Below, piece after piece: positions 56,158-64,000 of a stretch of DNA of 64,000 nucleotides. How positions within the stretch are numbered: the stretch's first letter is position 1; each line of letters begins with the position of its first letter. The notes under the pieces were generated by a model. The model was not told the origin of the DNA and did no database searches. It saw only the letters and a program-made list of their open reading frames with translations. Source of the DNA: Bradyrhizobium sp. B097 (GTDB taxonomy: Bacteria; Pseudomonadota; Alphaproteobacteria; Rhizobiales; Xanthobacteraceae); assembly GCF_038957035.1 (NCBI RefSeq), contig NZ_CP152412.1, positions 7,188,501 to 7,252,500 on the forward strand. Direction: 5' to 3'. A program made the translations under genes and the position numbers.

Positions 56158-56484
56158 TCAGTATTCGCTTGCGAGCATCAATGTGAGCACACGGGTCGTC
56201 TTGGCGGGATCTTCGGAGCCGGACTCACACGTTGGACCGTAGTATTCAATCTTCCAAAAGAACTTTCGCAAACACAATTCGAAGCTTCCGAAGTCGCGCT
56301 CTCCGTGCGGATCGTTGTTCGACGAGAAATCACAGAACTCGGTCACTTTCAGTATCACCGCCGCCACGACCATGGACGGAAGGCTACTTACGCCGGGCGT
56401 CATCAGTACTTGCCCGCCGGACAGTGTTTTTCGGAAGGCGTCGTTGAGTGCGGCGATCTTCTCTGACGTTTCAATCTCAGACAT
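56158..56484 (-). CDS. DUF3768 protein
   Basis: The 108-residue protein (from ATG 56484, GGAG upstream) shows the DUF3768 signature: IAALNDAFRKTLSGGQVLMT, FSSNNDPHGERDFGSF, FFWKIEYYG and a final TRVLTLMLASEY. The family is small, of unknown function, and common on rhizobial plasmids. It is the last gene of a minus-strand operon with the RuvC-fold and XRE genes. Confidence 0.88.
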   Translation of the reverse strand: MSEIETSEKIAALNDAFRKTLSGGQVLMTPGVSSLPSMVVAAVILKVTEFCDFSSNNDPHGERDFGSFELCLRKFFWKIEYYGPTCESGSEDPAKTTRVLTLMLASEY

Positions 56485-56549
56485 GCACTTCTCCTCGCTA
56501 CCAGCTCCGAGGAATTCGGCGCTGGATCGCAAGGAGAAGCGCGAAACGC

Positions 56550-57068
56550 TCACGCGACTTCGCGCCGGCTCTCGCCCACCTCTCGAAAGAACGTCAGCGC
56601 AAGCGCCGCAGCATCAAAGAGTCCCATGCGGTCATCTTCACTCATCCAGGGTTTCCGCCGCGGCGGCACGTATCGCTCGAATGCCGGAATTCTCTTCGCG
56701 ATCGCTTCAGCAATCGAATGCTTCGTGACCTGTCCTAGGTCTGCAAAGGTCACATGAACCCGCTCTCGCGTGAAGACACAGACCGGAATATCATTGCAGT
56801 CTGCAAGCTCAAAGAATGCAGCATTAAGCGCGGAAGTGCGCTGTGAGCGGCGAGTGCCGGTCCAGGACGTGTCCTGCAAGACAACACAGTCCGGACGACA
56901 ACGCTCTATAAGTGCAGTCGCAGCTTTGATGCATCGACGGTTCTTGTTCGGTTCGCTGCGCCGGATTACACCCCAATCAAGGGGCGCGAGCGCCCCTTCA
57001 AACAAGGCAAATGCGAAGCCGTGCCGCGTGATGTATATAGCCATAATGAGATCGTAACGCTTCAACAT
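56550..57068 (-). CDS. RuvC-fold (resolvase-like) protein
   Basis: The 172-residue protein has an RNase H-like start (MAIYITRHGFAFALFEGALA), a central CVVLQDTSWTGTRRSQRTSA and the helix TKHSIAEAIAKRIPAFERYV with a final acidic DDRMGLFDAAALAL. This is the pattern of RuvC-like proteins on rhizobial plasmids and prophages. Acidic residues at the expected catalytic positions are partly absent near the N-terminus, so nuclease activity is uncertain. It overlaps the XRE gene by seven bases. Confidence 0.65.
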   Translation of the reverse strand: MLKRYDLIMAIYITRHGFAFALFEGALAPLDWGVIRRSEPNKNRRCIKAATALIERCRPDCVVLQDTSWTGTRRSQRTSALNAAFFELADCNDIPVCVFTRERVHVTFADLGQVTKHSIAEAIAKRIPAFERYVPPRRKPWMSEDDRMGLFDAAALALTFFREVGESRREVA

Positions 57069-57424
57069 ATGATACGTTTTTGCTTATTCTTCCTTTTCTC
57101 CACTCGTTCAAACATCGCTTCAAGGCAATCCAGCTTAGCCGGAGTTGCTTTCAACGATACGCCCTGCAGGCGCTCGTACAGATCGTTCCCACGTAAGAGT
57201 ATCGCTCCCTCAGTCTCGGCAAAGAGCGCTGGGAACAATTCAATTACCTCTGTGCCAAAGAGGATGTAGAGCGCGAGCATCTCCGTAAGGGTTGGCTCTC
57301 GCGCTCCCCTTTCAAGGTCCGAGAGGCGGTTTCGGCCTTTGCATCCGATGAGGTACGCAAGTTCGGCCTGGCTCAACGCAAACCGCAGGCGATATGAACG
57401 GAGATATCTTTTTCTAATTTTCAT
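57062..57424 (-). CDS. XRE-family helix-turn-helix regulator (first gene of operon)
   Basis: From ATG 57424 the 120-residue protein has an HTH (LRFALSQAELAYLIGCKGRN, RLSDLERGAREPTLTEMLAL) and a C-terminal helical tail (LDCLEAMFERVEKRKNKQKR). The longer open frame to 57505 adds a sequence without homology. It probably regulates its own operon and perhaps the helicase gene across the repeat-rich gap upstream. Confidence 0.85.
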   Translation of the reverse strand: MKIRKRYLRSYRLRFALSQAELAYLIGCKGRNRLSDLERGAREPTLTEMLALYILFGTEVIELFPALFAETEGAILLRGNDLYERLQGVSLKATPAKLDCLEAMFERVEKRKNKQKRIIC

Positions 57425-57586
57425 AATTGTATGCCGACATCGACCGATCGGCATACTCGCTATCTTCGCCTGTCGCTTGTTTTCCCCAGAGAGGTCAGAA
57501 TGCATCGTTTGGATGCAGCATTGAAATATATAAACGGTCCTTACAAGCGACCAGACGATCGCGGTGAATCACCGAAAGACCGATCC

Positions 57587-57712
57587 GGGGACGTGGGGAC
57601 GTAGCAAATGGTAATGTCACGCCGATCGTCGTTCGCTGTATCGACCTTACAGCGCAACAGTCGTCCAGCAAAAAGACGTCCACTAAGACGTCCCCCGTGT
57701 CCCCACGTCCCC
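57587..57712. repeat. repeat-rich gap with GGGACGT/ACGTCCC words
   Basis: GGGGACGTGGGGAC (57587-57600) recurs as its reverse complement at 57699-57712, and AAGACGTCC occurs twice in direct orientation (about 57674 and 57686). Together about five GACGT-containing words cluster in 130 bases between two minus-strand genes. Iteron- or operator-like; function unknown. Confidence 0.5.
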
Positions 57713-57737
57713 CAATTGTAAACCGGAAGGAGCACCG

Positions 57738-59048
57738 CTAAGCCCGCTGTACGCCATAGCGATCGCAAAGTTGCCTGATGCGCTCCCTCTCAATCTCCGG
57801 GACCACGTAGATGCCGTGACTTTTGTGCGTCTTAATGTGCAGTCGCCGCCGCAGAATGCCGCCGGTCCAGCGGTTCGTGATGGGGCGATCGTACTCGGTA
57901 CCAAAACGTCCTATAAACGCGGTGGCAATAAAGGCGATAGAGATTGTCATGCGTTCGGTGTCCAGCACCTCGCTGGCCAATATCTCCAACACCTGCGCTT
58001 CTGTCTGCAGTCCCCGCTCTGCAACGATACTTTCCTGGGTGTTGAGCGCGAGCAGACGAAGCTCGTCTCGAAGCGTTGGGTCCTTGACGATACTCAACAG
58101 CGGCAGAAGAATTTGATTAGAGCGAGGTTGGAGCTTTACGTCGGCAAGCGACGGATCGATTGCAGTATCAAACCTGCGATGGAATCGGAACAACAAGAGT
58201 TTGTTGCGCAGCTCCCGAGCCTCCTCGTGCATCTCATCCGGCAGGTTGATCGGCACGTCACTACGAAGCGGGCGCCCGCCCATGTCTTCGGTGAGGAAAC
58301 GGCTCTCTAGGGCTTTGTCTTCGTAGATTCCGCGCGTCGCAACTATTTTGGGGCCAAAGACCTGGAATGCGCGCGGATTGAACTCACGCTGCCGGTCGAT
58401 CATGGTACGCAAAACTGGCAAGCCGCGGACGTTGCCGTTATTCAGTATTTTCGTGATCTCAGCCCGCTCATCGCTGAACCGAAAATCCGCCTCATCGAAT
58501 ATCATAGTTCCACGAAATGCGTCGAGCGTGTGGAAGAGCGGTGAAACAGTGGATGCACCGCTCGCGAAGAACGGCTTGTAGCAGATCGAGCCGATGACGA
58601 GGAGCGCACGAGTCTTCCCTGTCCCGAAATCACCGCGCAAGCGCAGGTACGGTAGCTCGGCGAAGGCATCGTACAACCAGGAGAGAAGGACGTAGTAAGT
58701 GGCGAGATGCTCAAACGTTGGAGAAAGGTCGACATAGCGGTGGATGAACTGCCGTATCTCAGAGACAAGACGCTCTTCGGTATCGTAGATGCGGGGTTCC
58801 GAAGGCAGCAGAACGACATTGTTCTTGATGAGGTTGTTCTCGGGTGAGAAAGGAATGAGGCGCCGAACTGCGGCAAGATCGACATGCGGCAGGAGTGTCC
58901 AGTGGGCCGCGCTGTAGAGTGCCAGCAACGTTTTACGTTCTTTGGGCTGATACACCAGCTCGATCATTGAGCCGTCGTCGAGACACTCGGATACGGTCGG
59001 CGTCCCCTTTCCTGGTCTTGTTGTTTGCTCCCGACGCTCTCCTTCCAT
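57738..59048 (-). CDS. primase-helicase-type ATPase (phage/plasmid replication)
   Basis: The product is about 436 residues from ATG 59048 (59099 is an alternative start). It contains a P-loop ATPase resembling the helicase half of mobile-element primase-helicases: LRGDFGTGKTRALLVIGS (Walker A), TMIFDEADFRFSDER (Walker B), KIVATRGIYEDKALESRFLT (sensor and Arg finger region), and a C-terminal winged-helix-like region (WTGGILRRRLHIKTHKSHGI). No N-terminal primase domain is seen. The repeat-rich gap downstream may be connected with replication, but this is inference. Confidence 0.75.
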   Translation of the reverse strand: MEGERREQTTRPGKGTPTVSECLDDGSMIELVYQPKERKTLLALYSAAHWTLLPHVDLAAVRRLIPFSPENNLIKNNVVLLPSEPRIYDTEERLVSEIRQFIHRYVDLSPTFEHLATYYVLLSWLYDAFAELPYLRLRGDFGTGKTRALLVIGSICYKPFFASGASTVSPLFHTLDAFRGTMIFDEADFRFSDERAEITKILNNGNVRGLPVLRTMIDRQREFNPRAFQVFGPKIVATRGIYEDKALESRFLTEDMGGRPLRSDVPINLPDEMHEEARELRNKLLLFRFHRRFDTAIDPSLADVKLQPRSNQILLPLLSIVKDPTLRDELRLLALNTQESIVAERGLQTEAQVLEILASEVLDTERMTISIAFIATAFIGRFGTEYDRPITNRWTGGILRRRLHIKTHKSHGIYVVPEIERERIRQLCDRYGVQRA

Positions 59049-59337
59049 TGCGTGCACTATATGGCAACACAGACCCTTCACCGAGAGGGTCGCATGCATC
59101 ACATCGATGCAGCTTTCCTTTCCCGATGTCGAGTTTAGGCGGCTTTGATCCACTACCGAAGACAGCCGTACTCCGGGGGCCCGATGACGGCAGAGCTGAC
59201 CGATGTCCGCTCTACCCCAACGAGTTGACGTGGTCCTGCGTGAATTATCTAGACAACTCAATCTGGACGTGAAATCCTGACTCCGATTTCCAAGTTGATT
59301 TGCGCTGCCATTTCTACCGCCTCGATGGGGTAGCAAT

Positions 59338-60102
59338 ATGATTGAAGCTGCTGCCGACCCGTCATTACCCGAACACGTCCGACTCTGGCTGTTAGCGCTG
59401 CTCGGCCCTGCCGTTACCGCCCTAGGCTTTGCGTTCATATACAAGCAGCTACAGATTTCCGCGCGGCAAGCTGAGGTCGCCTCAAATAGCTATGTTCTTT
59501 CAGTAGAAGCAGCCGAGCGCGCGACCGTCCAGGCTGCTGAGCAACAAAACTGGAAGAAGGCTGAATTTCTAGCTAATCAGGTCAAGGACTTCTTCAGTGA
59601 CGAAAGCGTCGAACGGACGACATACATGCTCGACTGGCATATTAGAAAGCTGGTCATTGCAGATGACGATGACGAAGAAGTGCTTACGCTGCATGATGAT
59701 GCAGCGTACGTAGAAGCGCAAAATCGGCCTCATCTACACGATCAATTCCTGAAGGAGGGTCGCGCGGTCGTCATCGCGCGAGCTCTTCGAAAGCACGATG
59801 ATGGAGGCTTTACAGAGCACGAAGCTGTAGTCCGAGATAATTTCGATTGGCTTTTCTTTAGACTCGGACAGTTTCAGCATATGATCCAATCCGGCTTATT
59901 TACTTACCAAGAAGTCGATATTCACTTGAGCTACGTGTTGGATCTTGTCTCGGGCGGACTGGATTATGTATCCTCAGAAGTAACGGCCGCCATCGCTAGC
60001 TACGTACGTATATACGACTTTCCGGCAACAAAGGCGCTCATGGACTCTCGGATCGAGAGTCGCAAAGGACAGAGAGCAAATCCATCAGATCGCCAATCCT
60101 AA
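59338..60102 (+). CDS. membrane-anchored hypothetical protein
   Basis: The 254-residue protein has one N-terminal membrane helix (LWLLALLGPAVTALGFAFIY), a short coiled coil (SARQAEVASNSYVLSVEAAE) and a helical soluble domain (WKKAEFLANQVKDFFSDESV, NFDWLFFRLGQFQHMIQSGL). This layout is common for bacterial proteins of unknown function of the DUF4760 type; that likeness is tentative. It is divergent from the helicase gene. Confidence 0.7.
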   Translation: MIEAAADPSLPEHVRLWLLALLGPAVTALGFAFIYKQLQISARQAEVASNSYVLSVEAAERATVQAAEQQNWKKAEFLANQVKDFFSDESVERTTYMLDWHIRKLVIADDDDEEVLTLHDDAAYVEAQNRPHLHDQFLKEGRAVVIARALRKHDDGGFTEHEAVVRDNFDWLFFRLGQFQHMIQSGLFTYQEVDIHLSYVLDLVSGGLDYVSSEVTAAIASYVRIYDFPATKALMDSRIESRKGQRANPSDRQS

Positions 60103-60236
60103 CTTGGATTTCTACTTGATTGTTCGGTCAAAGTTGCGCTCGGCGGCCGGATGACATTGCTTTTCCGGCATCCGCGCGATAGGCGCCCGGCGCCTTGGCC
60201 TAAATAGTCCGCTGAAGAACGCGGACCCGCGCTGAT

Positions 60237-60632
60237 TTAAGCGATGTTTTGAGCCGGGACGGTTTCGGCGAGCGCCCGGATGATGGCACGCAAGCGTGCT
60301 GTGAGCCACCGCAGGAGCAGGCCGAAGTTGTAGCCGGCCGCGGCGAGAACGGCGTTGATGCGGTCGCCGAGGCGGCCTTTGAGATAGTTGCGGTCAATGC
60401 CGTGCTCGGCCTTGACGCGGCCGATGATGGGCTCGACAGCCGCCCGCGTTGGCAGGCCTGGTTGCGCCGGACCGGTCTGGTACACCGAACCAAAGCGGTC
60501 ATCCAGAAGCTTGCAGTCGATCAGCGCCGCCAATCGTACCAGAGGGTGCCCCATGTCGATGATTGGATCAAGCGCCGGAAGCAACATGTCTTTCTGGCGA
60601 TCATCCCGTGGTTTGCTCATCGCCGTCCCCAA
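60237..60632 (-). pseudogene. IS5/IS1182-type transposase with internal deletion
   Basis: The 131-codon frame joins the extreme N-terminus of the transposase (LLPALDPIIDMGHPLVRLAA, QTGPAQPGLPTR) to its extreme C-terminus (AVEPIIGRVKAEHGIDRNYL, GDRINAVLAAAGYNFGLLLR), without the DDE core of about 250 residues. The junction is in frame. It may be a non-autonomous derivative mobilised by a full-length copy elsewhere. Confidence 0.85.
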
Positions 60633-60639
60633 TGCCGAT

Positions 60640-61161
60640 GATCCGCCGTCAGGGAATCACGAATCGCTCTGAAGCAAAATGCCAAACCGCAAGAAACCGA
60701 GGCCCAACACCCCGCTTTCTTGCAAAATCGAATATGCAAGCCAACCGCATAGGTTTGCCACACCTGGAGCACGGAAGAATTCCGATCTCCGCGCTGCTGT
60801 ATAGCGGATTTGGCTGGACAGATGACATCATGCTTTCCCCTGTATTGGGCGGGAGCACTACCGATCTCTCTGTCGCCGGTAACTGCCTATTCGGACGGCG
60901 ATGGAGCCAGTCTTGCCCGAGCAACAATCCGGGGCTGGTCAATATTGACCACTATTGAAAATTTCGTTCAGCAAGACGGCCTCCGAGGGGGCGCGGCTCA
61001 GTGGGTCAACGTGTTTGAAATGCAATTGGCTGAACTTTAGCTGGATCGAGGGGCGCACCGTAGCTAGGCTATCGAACATCGCCGGGCGGAGGCCCGCGCC
61101 AGGCGTTAAACTGGGATCGCGACCGAGCTTGATGCACAAGCGGCAGGGCATGGAGGCGTCC
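60640..61161. other. 0.5 kb without an assignable gene
   Basis: A minus-strand frame at 60649-60942 has a CSRCGK pair reminiscent of small zinc-ribbon proteins but no convincing family. It may be a fragment cut by the neighbouring IS. Confidence 0.35.
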
Positions 61162-61506
61162 ATGAATGAGAAGGATCTCGCGCGCAACATACTGACCAAC
61201 GTCTTTCCTGAGGAATGCAGGACTGTTGGCCCAAATTCGCTCAACGACCTGCTTTCCGGAGATGTCACGATCGTTCCGCCGGAAGAGGGCCGACCGTTTC
61301 CCCTTATGGAAGTTTTCGAATTCCTCAAGGAAGCTGCTCAGTTCATTATCGCTGCCTATTCAGTCTACAAAATTCTCAGGGATCAGTTCGGCCGGAAGCC
61401 AACACTACGCGAACTGAAGCAGGAAACAGCAAAACAAGCAAAACGCGGGTCGTTATCGGATAAGCAGATCGAGAACCTTCTCAAGGAAATCCAGAAGCTT
61501 GATTAG
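61162..61506 (+). CDS. small partner protein upstream of the membrane metalloprotease
   Basis: The 114-residue protein starts at ATG 61162 (GGAGG 5-6 bases upstream). A central hydrophobic/amphipathic helix (FLKEAAQFIIAAYSVYKILR) is followed by a charged C-terminal helix (LRELKQETAKQAKRGSLSDK). It ends four bases before the metalloprotease start, so the two form an operon. It may be a regulator or substrate of the protease. Confidence 0.6.
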   Translation: MNEKDLARNILTNVFPEECRTVGPNSLNDLLSGDVTIVPPEEGRPFPLMEVFEFLKEAAQFIIAAYSVYKILRDQFGRKPTLRELKQETAKQAKRGSLSDKQIENLLKEIQKLD

Positions 61507-61510
61507 CCAC

Positions 61511-62881
61511 ATGTCAGAGAACGTGGGGTGGTGGCGTTTAGAGCTACAGATTAGAAGACATCCCATAACCCTGTTTCAGTTGGCAGTTTTCGCTCTCCAT
61601 TATGAGTCTTGGGAGTCGATCGTATTGCTTATCGGAGCTGTCTTGCTAGACCGGCATGTTCTCGATCTCGATAGGGTTGACCACTGGTCATCCGAACTCT
61701 GGAAAGTTCTGCGTTTTGTCCAGAAGCACTCCGCCTGCCATTATGAGCGCATCGATCTGGCGACCGTAGTTGCGGAGGATGTTATAAGTCGCTATCGGAC
61801 GCAGTTGATGACGGAAGGCAAAATGCGACGGGAAAACCAGCTGCGTAGCCTTTTTGGATTGCAACCGTTCAATGAGTGGGTGCGCCGGAGGACCCGCATC
61901 TACGTCGTCACAAAAGGAAGCTCGCGGGAGAAGCCTTGCCCGACGACATTTATGACCGATCTTGGCGGTTTTATCTTCGTCACAGAGAGTCCCAAGAATA
62001 TCGTCGGTTTGCAGCGATTCTTTCTCCTGCACGAACTTGGCCATTTGTCGCAGTTCTCGACATACACGTCCCGAAGGGCACGGGTAGGAGGTTCGCCTTT
62101 CTTTTTTCTGTACTTTTGGGCGTTTCCCCAATTGATCTATCCCCAATTTAGCGCGTGGTCGTTTTTGGCTTGGACCATATTTGGACTAGCTATCAAGATG
62201 TTTCGTGACGTGTTCTGGTTCTTTGTTCGCAAAGATGGTGATGGATTGAATGAAATGGATGCCGATCGGTTCGCGCTCCAGAACCTCTCCAGAAAGGAGC
62301 TGTTGACGGTTGCAAGGTTTTACCAGCACTGGCCCATCCCGGCCGATCCAAGCCTTCTTCCAGCAATCGATGCGGCTAGGCGCGACCTTCTGCGCAGAAA
62401 TTTAAAGCAAGCATTTGCTACTCAGGGGAGAGATCGAAAATGGTGGGGGCACTCACAACAGGTGAAGACAGAATTGCCTGTGTGGATCTGCTTCGCTCTA
62501 GCCGCAGTTCTTGTCCCCTTCGCCAACCCTCCCAGCAACGTGGTTATGGGCGTGGCGGCTTTCATTTGCTTGGGTTCGATGTTCCTGTTTTGGAATTATT
62601 GGATACGTGCTCATTTTTTGGAAAGATGGATAGAGCGCGTGCTGGCGGTTGATCCTTCCACCGCGGCAGATGTTGTTCCGCGATGGCCTCAAGAGCCATG
62701 GTGGCAGAAACGGCTAAGGGTTGGTCTCGGCTATGAAGCGTACGCAGCGACGGCGATGTCGTCCAAGCGCCCCACATGGAAAAGGCGCTTGGAAAAGTTG
62801 TTCGGATTCGACAGGGAAGCCTCGTCACGTGGCGATAGCGCAGATAGTAGCAATGCGAAGGGGCAAGCTAAAGATGACTGA
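61511..62881 (+). CDS. membrane zinc metalloprotease (M48-like)
   Basis: The 456-residue protein has the zincin motif HELGH in QRFFLLHELGHLSQFST (about 180) and a likely third ligand in the following LNEMDADRFAL segment (about 245-255), as in M48/HtpX-like proteases where E/D follows the helix. Hydrophobic segments flank the site (FFFLYFWAFPQLIYPQ, FLAWTIFGLAIKMF and, later, LPVWICFALAAVLVPFA). It is probably an intramembrane-edge protease facing the cytoplasm. The C-terminal ~60 residues are charged and disordered. Its partner is the small gene just upstream. Confidence 0.78.
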   Translation: MSENVGWWRLELQIRRHPITLFQLAVFALHYESWESIVLLIGAVLLDRHVLDLDRVDHWSSELWKVLRFVQKHSACHYERIDLATVVAEDVISRYRTQLMTEGKMRRENQLRSLFGLQPFNEWVRRRTRIYVVTKGSSREKPCPTTFMTDLGGFIFVTESPKNIVGLQRFFLLHELGHLSQFSTYTSRRARVGGSPFFFLYFWAFPQLIYPQFSAWSFLAWTIFGLAIKMFRDVFWFFVRKDGDGLNEMDADRFALQNLSRKELLTVARFYQHWPIPADPSLLPAIDAARRDLLRRNLKQAFATQGRDRKWWGHSQQVKTELPVWICFALAAVLVPFANPPSNVVMGVAAFICLGSMFLFWNYWIRAHFLERWIERVLAVDPSTAADVVPRWPQEPWWQKRLRVGLGYEAYAATAMSSKRPTWKRRLEKLFGFDREASSRGDSADSSNAKGQAKDD

Positions 62882-63074
62882 ACCCTTGCAGCGAGTTCCG
62901 CCTCAACGGGTGCCGGAGACGGGAAGCTATCTTTCGGCAGGAGTACTGCTGAAGTCAGCTTGTGGCCCTTTGCGGACTTCACTTAGGCATCCGTCGATGT
63001 CTGCTTTATTGTAAGAGGACCGTAGCGCCCGCTTCCACAGCTGAACCCAATCCAACCACTCTCTTCGAGATCAC

Positions 63075-63532
63075 TTATTGCTCCTCGGGCTGTATCTCCG
63101 CCAGGTGGTCGTGGATCCAGGCTGTAAGGCCTTTCTTAATCTCGGGAAATTCAAGCGATGGCGTGTTCGCGAGCCATAGCGCCTTCTCCGTCAGCTCATC
63201 CGGACTAACGGCGAGCGCGTGTCCGTTGATACCGAGAAATACCAAGAAGCACAGCGTCGACATACGCTTGTTGTCGTTTAGAAAGATTTGCCGCTTGTTG
63301 ATGGTATAGAAGATGATGGCCGCTTTTTCCTCAAGCGTTGCATACGCTTCAAAACCGAAGAGCGCTGTTGCGGCGCTGCCAAGAGACTATCGAGATCTGC
63401 GGCTTTGGCGTGGGTTATGGACGGAATCGGCTCATCCCCGTTCTTAACGGCAAAGTCAGAGAGAGCGGCATGAATGCCTTCGAGTGCCGCTCTATCGAGA
63501 TACCGAATGGTTGAGTTTTTCTCCCCGGTCAT
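63075..63532 (-). pseudogene. Fic/Doc-type toxin, frameshifted and lacking the motif His
   Basis: The N-terminal frame (from ATG 63532) reads NSTIRYLDRAALEGIHAALS and SITHAKAADLDSLLAAPQQ. Near 63345 it shifts to LFGFEAYATLEEKAAIIFYT, then the Fic loop region QIFLNDNKRMSTLCFLVFLG and a normal C-terminus. The canonical motif HPFxxGNKR appears as QIFLNDNKR, so the catalytic His is replaced by Gln. Frameshift plus missing His argue for an inactive toxin. Confidence 0.7.
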
Positions 63533-63680
63533 ACTTGGCAAGATCGGCAAACGTCTTTTCGTATTTTTTAAGCGCTGCGCCGGCCACGCGAGTGACCGCG
63601 CCTGTGCGCGGTTTTGCTTTGGTACGGGCGTCAGATTTTGGGCTGCGGTAGGGACCGAACCAGCGCCGAAGGAAGGTCAT
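63492..63680 (-). CDS. probable antitoxin of the Fic/Doc-like gene
   Basis: A 62-residue basic protein (SPKSDARTKAKPRTGAVTRV, then ALKKYEKTFADLAKYDRGEK) ends inside the start of the Fic-like gene, a common antitoxin-first arrangement. No family assignment is possible. Confidence 0.5.
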   Translation of the reverse strand: MTFLRRWFGPYRSPKSDARTKAKPRTGAVTRVAGAALKKYEKTFADLAKYDRGEKLNHSVSR

Positions 63681-63761
63681 ACCTACAGTATATCACAACG
63701 CGTATAGTTCCGGTCATCGTGTTCATGGATTCGCCGGTGTACGAAAGGATTATTACCAATC

Positions 63762-63959
63762 CTATTTTCTGGGTGCTTGGTCGCGATACATAAGGGCAGG
63801 CGCGTACGTGCCAACGTGCCCGCAATTCGGGCAATTGAGGTCGGCGATCGTTCGCTGCTTTACCTCGGGCTCCTCATCGGGAGACGGTGATTCAAGGAAA
63901 GGAATAGCCTCGTCGCACTTGGCGCACTCGACGACGAAGTACCACTGATTGGGCTTCAT
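63762..63959 (-). CDS. small zinc-ribbon-type protein
   Basis: From ATG 63959 the 65-residue protein has two Cys pairs, ECAKCDE and LNCPNCGHVG, separated by about 30 residues, which should bind one zinc. There is no other domain. Function unknown; such proteins are frequent orphans on rhizobial plasmids. Confidence 0.6.
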   Translation of the reverse strand: MKPNQWYFVVECAKCDEAIPFLESPSPDEEPEVKQRTIADLNCPNCGHVGTYAPALMYRDQAPRK

Positions 63960-64000
63960 TTGTCTGGCGAACACCTTAAGCGCTCTCACTGATCTTGAGC

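Noticed and set aside
59049..59444. N-terminal extension of the primase-helicase-type ATPase
   Set aside because: The extra residues are Ser/Arg-rich without similarity and overlap the divergent gene at 59338; the ATG at 59048 or 59099 is more plausible.
1..64000. CRISPR array or nod box
   Set aside because: No regularly spaced direct repeats and no match to the nod-box pattern were seen when reading through the window.

Overview
The window reads as accessory DNA from an alphaproteobacterium of the order Rhizobiales, probably a symbiosis/genomic island or large plasmid. The reasons are the GC-rich coding style, two UTRA-type GntR regulators, IS66, IS481 and IS5/IS1182-type relics, DUF3768, RuvC-fold and XRE plasmid-type genes, an AlpA-like excisionase, a conjugation-ATPase fragment and a truncated tRNA-Gly. 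Many genes are broken, so the segment looks like a mosaic of repeated insertions. These are family-level readings made by eye; no database search was possible.

1-21 kb holds a dispersed small-molecule locus: a cytochrome P450 (running off the left edge), an M24 peptidase-like hydrolase, an Lrp/AsnC regulator, a fold-type IV aminotransferase resembling (R)-amine transaminases, a Crp/Fnr regulator, two paralogous GntR/HutC regulators, an MFS exporter, a SAM methyltransferase, a PduX-like GHMP kinase, a cysteine-synthase/SbnA-like PLP enzyme and a GNAT acetyltransferase. Between them lie decayed pieces: a tandem glycine riboswitch in front of a dead D-amino-acid dehydrogenase, an M20 amidohydrolase relic and IS66 debris. 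A 23-bp near-repeat at three sites may be an operator.

21-26 kb is a graveyard: an IS66 relic abutting a broken E2 (ubiquitin-conjugating-like) gene, a frameshifted AraC regulator, and patatin-like and di-haem cytochrome fragments.

26.7-36.9 kb is the most notable intact block, a four-gene operon: a ClpB-like AAA+ ATPase with a degenerate first module; a small radical-SAM activase-like protein; a 2088-residue zinc-ribbon/pseudokinase/SF1-helicase/nuclease fusion; and a helical, coiled-coil-rich protein. It looks like an undescribed conflict or quality-control system.

37.4-44.2 kb begins with a tRNA-Gly fragment. It then carries a tight minus-strand operon: a secreted Cys/His putative peptidase, a secreted caspase-like protein, a small protein, an alpha/beta hydrolase, a membrane protein and a HEPN (ApeA-like) protein. 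This is a second candidate system.

44.5-54.4 kb contains an IS481 copy, a ParE-type toxin/antitoxin pair, an AlpA-like excisionase, conjugation and HEPN fragments, and a three-gene set (two metallo-beta-lactamase-fold proteins and a membrane protein) in which every gene is broken.

54.5-64 kb has plasmid/phage-like genes: XRE regulators, a RuvC-fold protein, DUF3768, a primase-helicase-type ATPase, an internally deleted transposase, a membrane metalloprotease with a small partner, and a Fic/Doc-like toxin relic.
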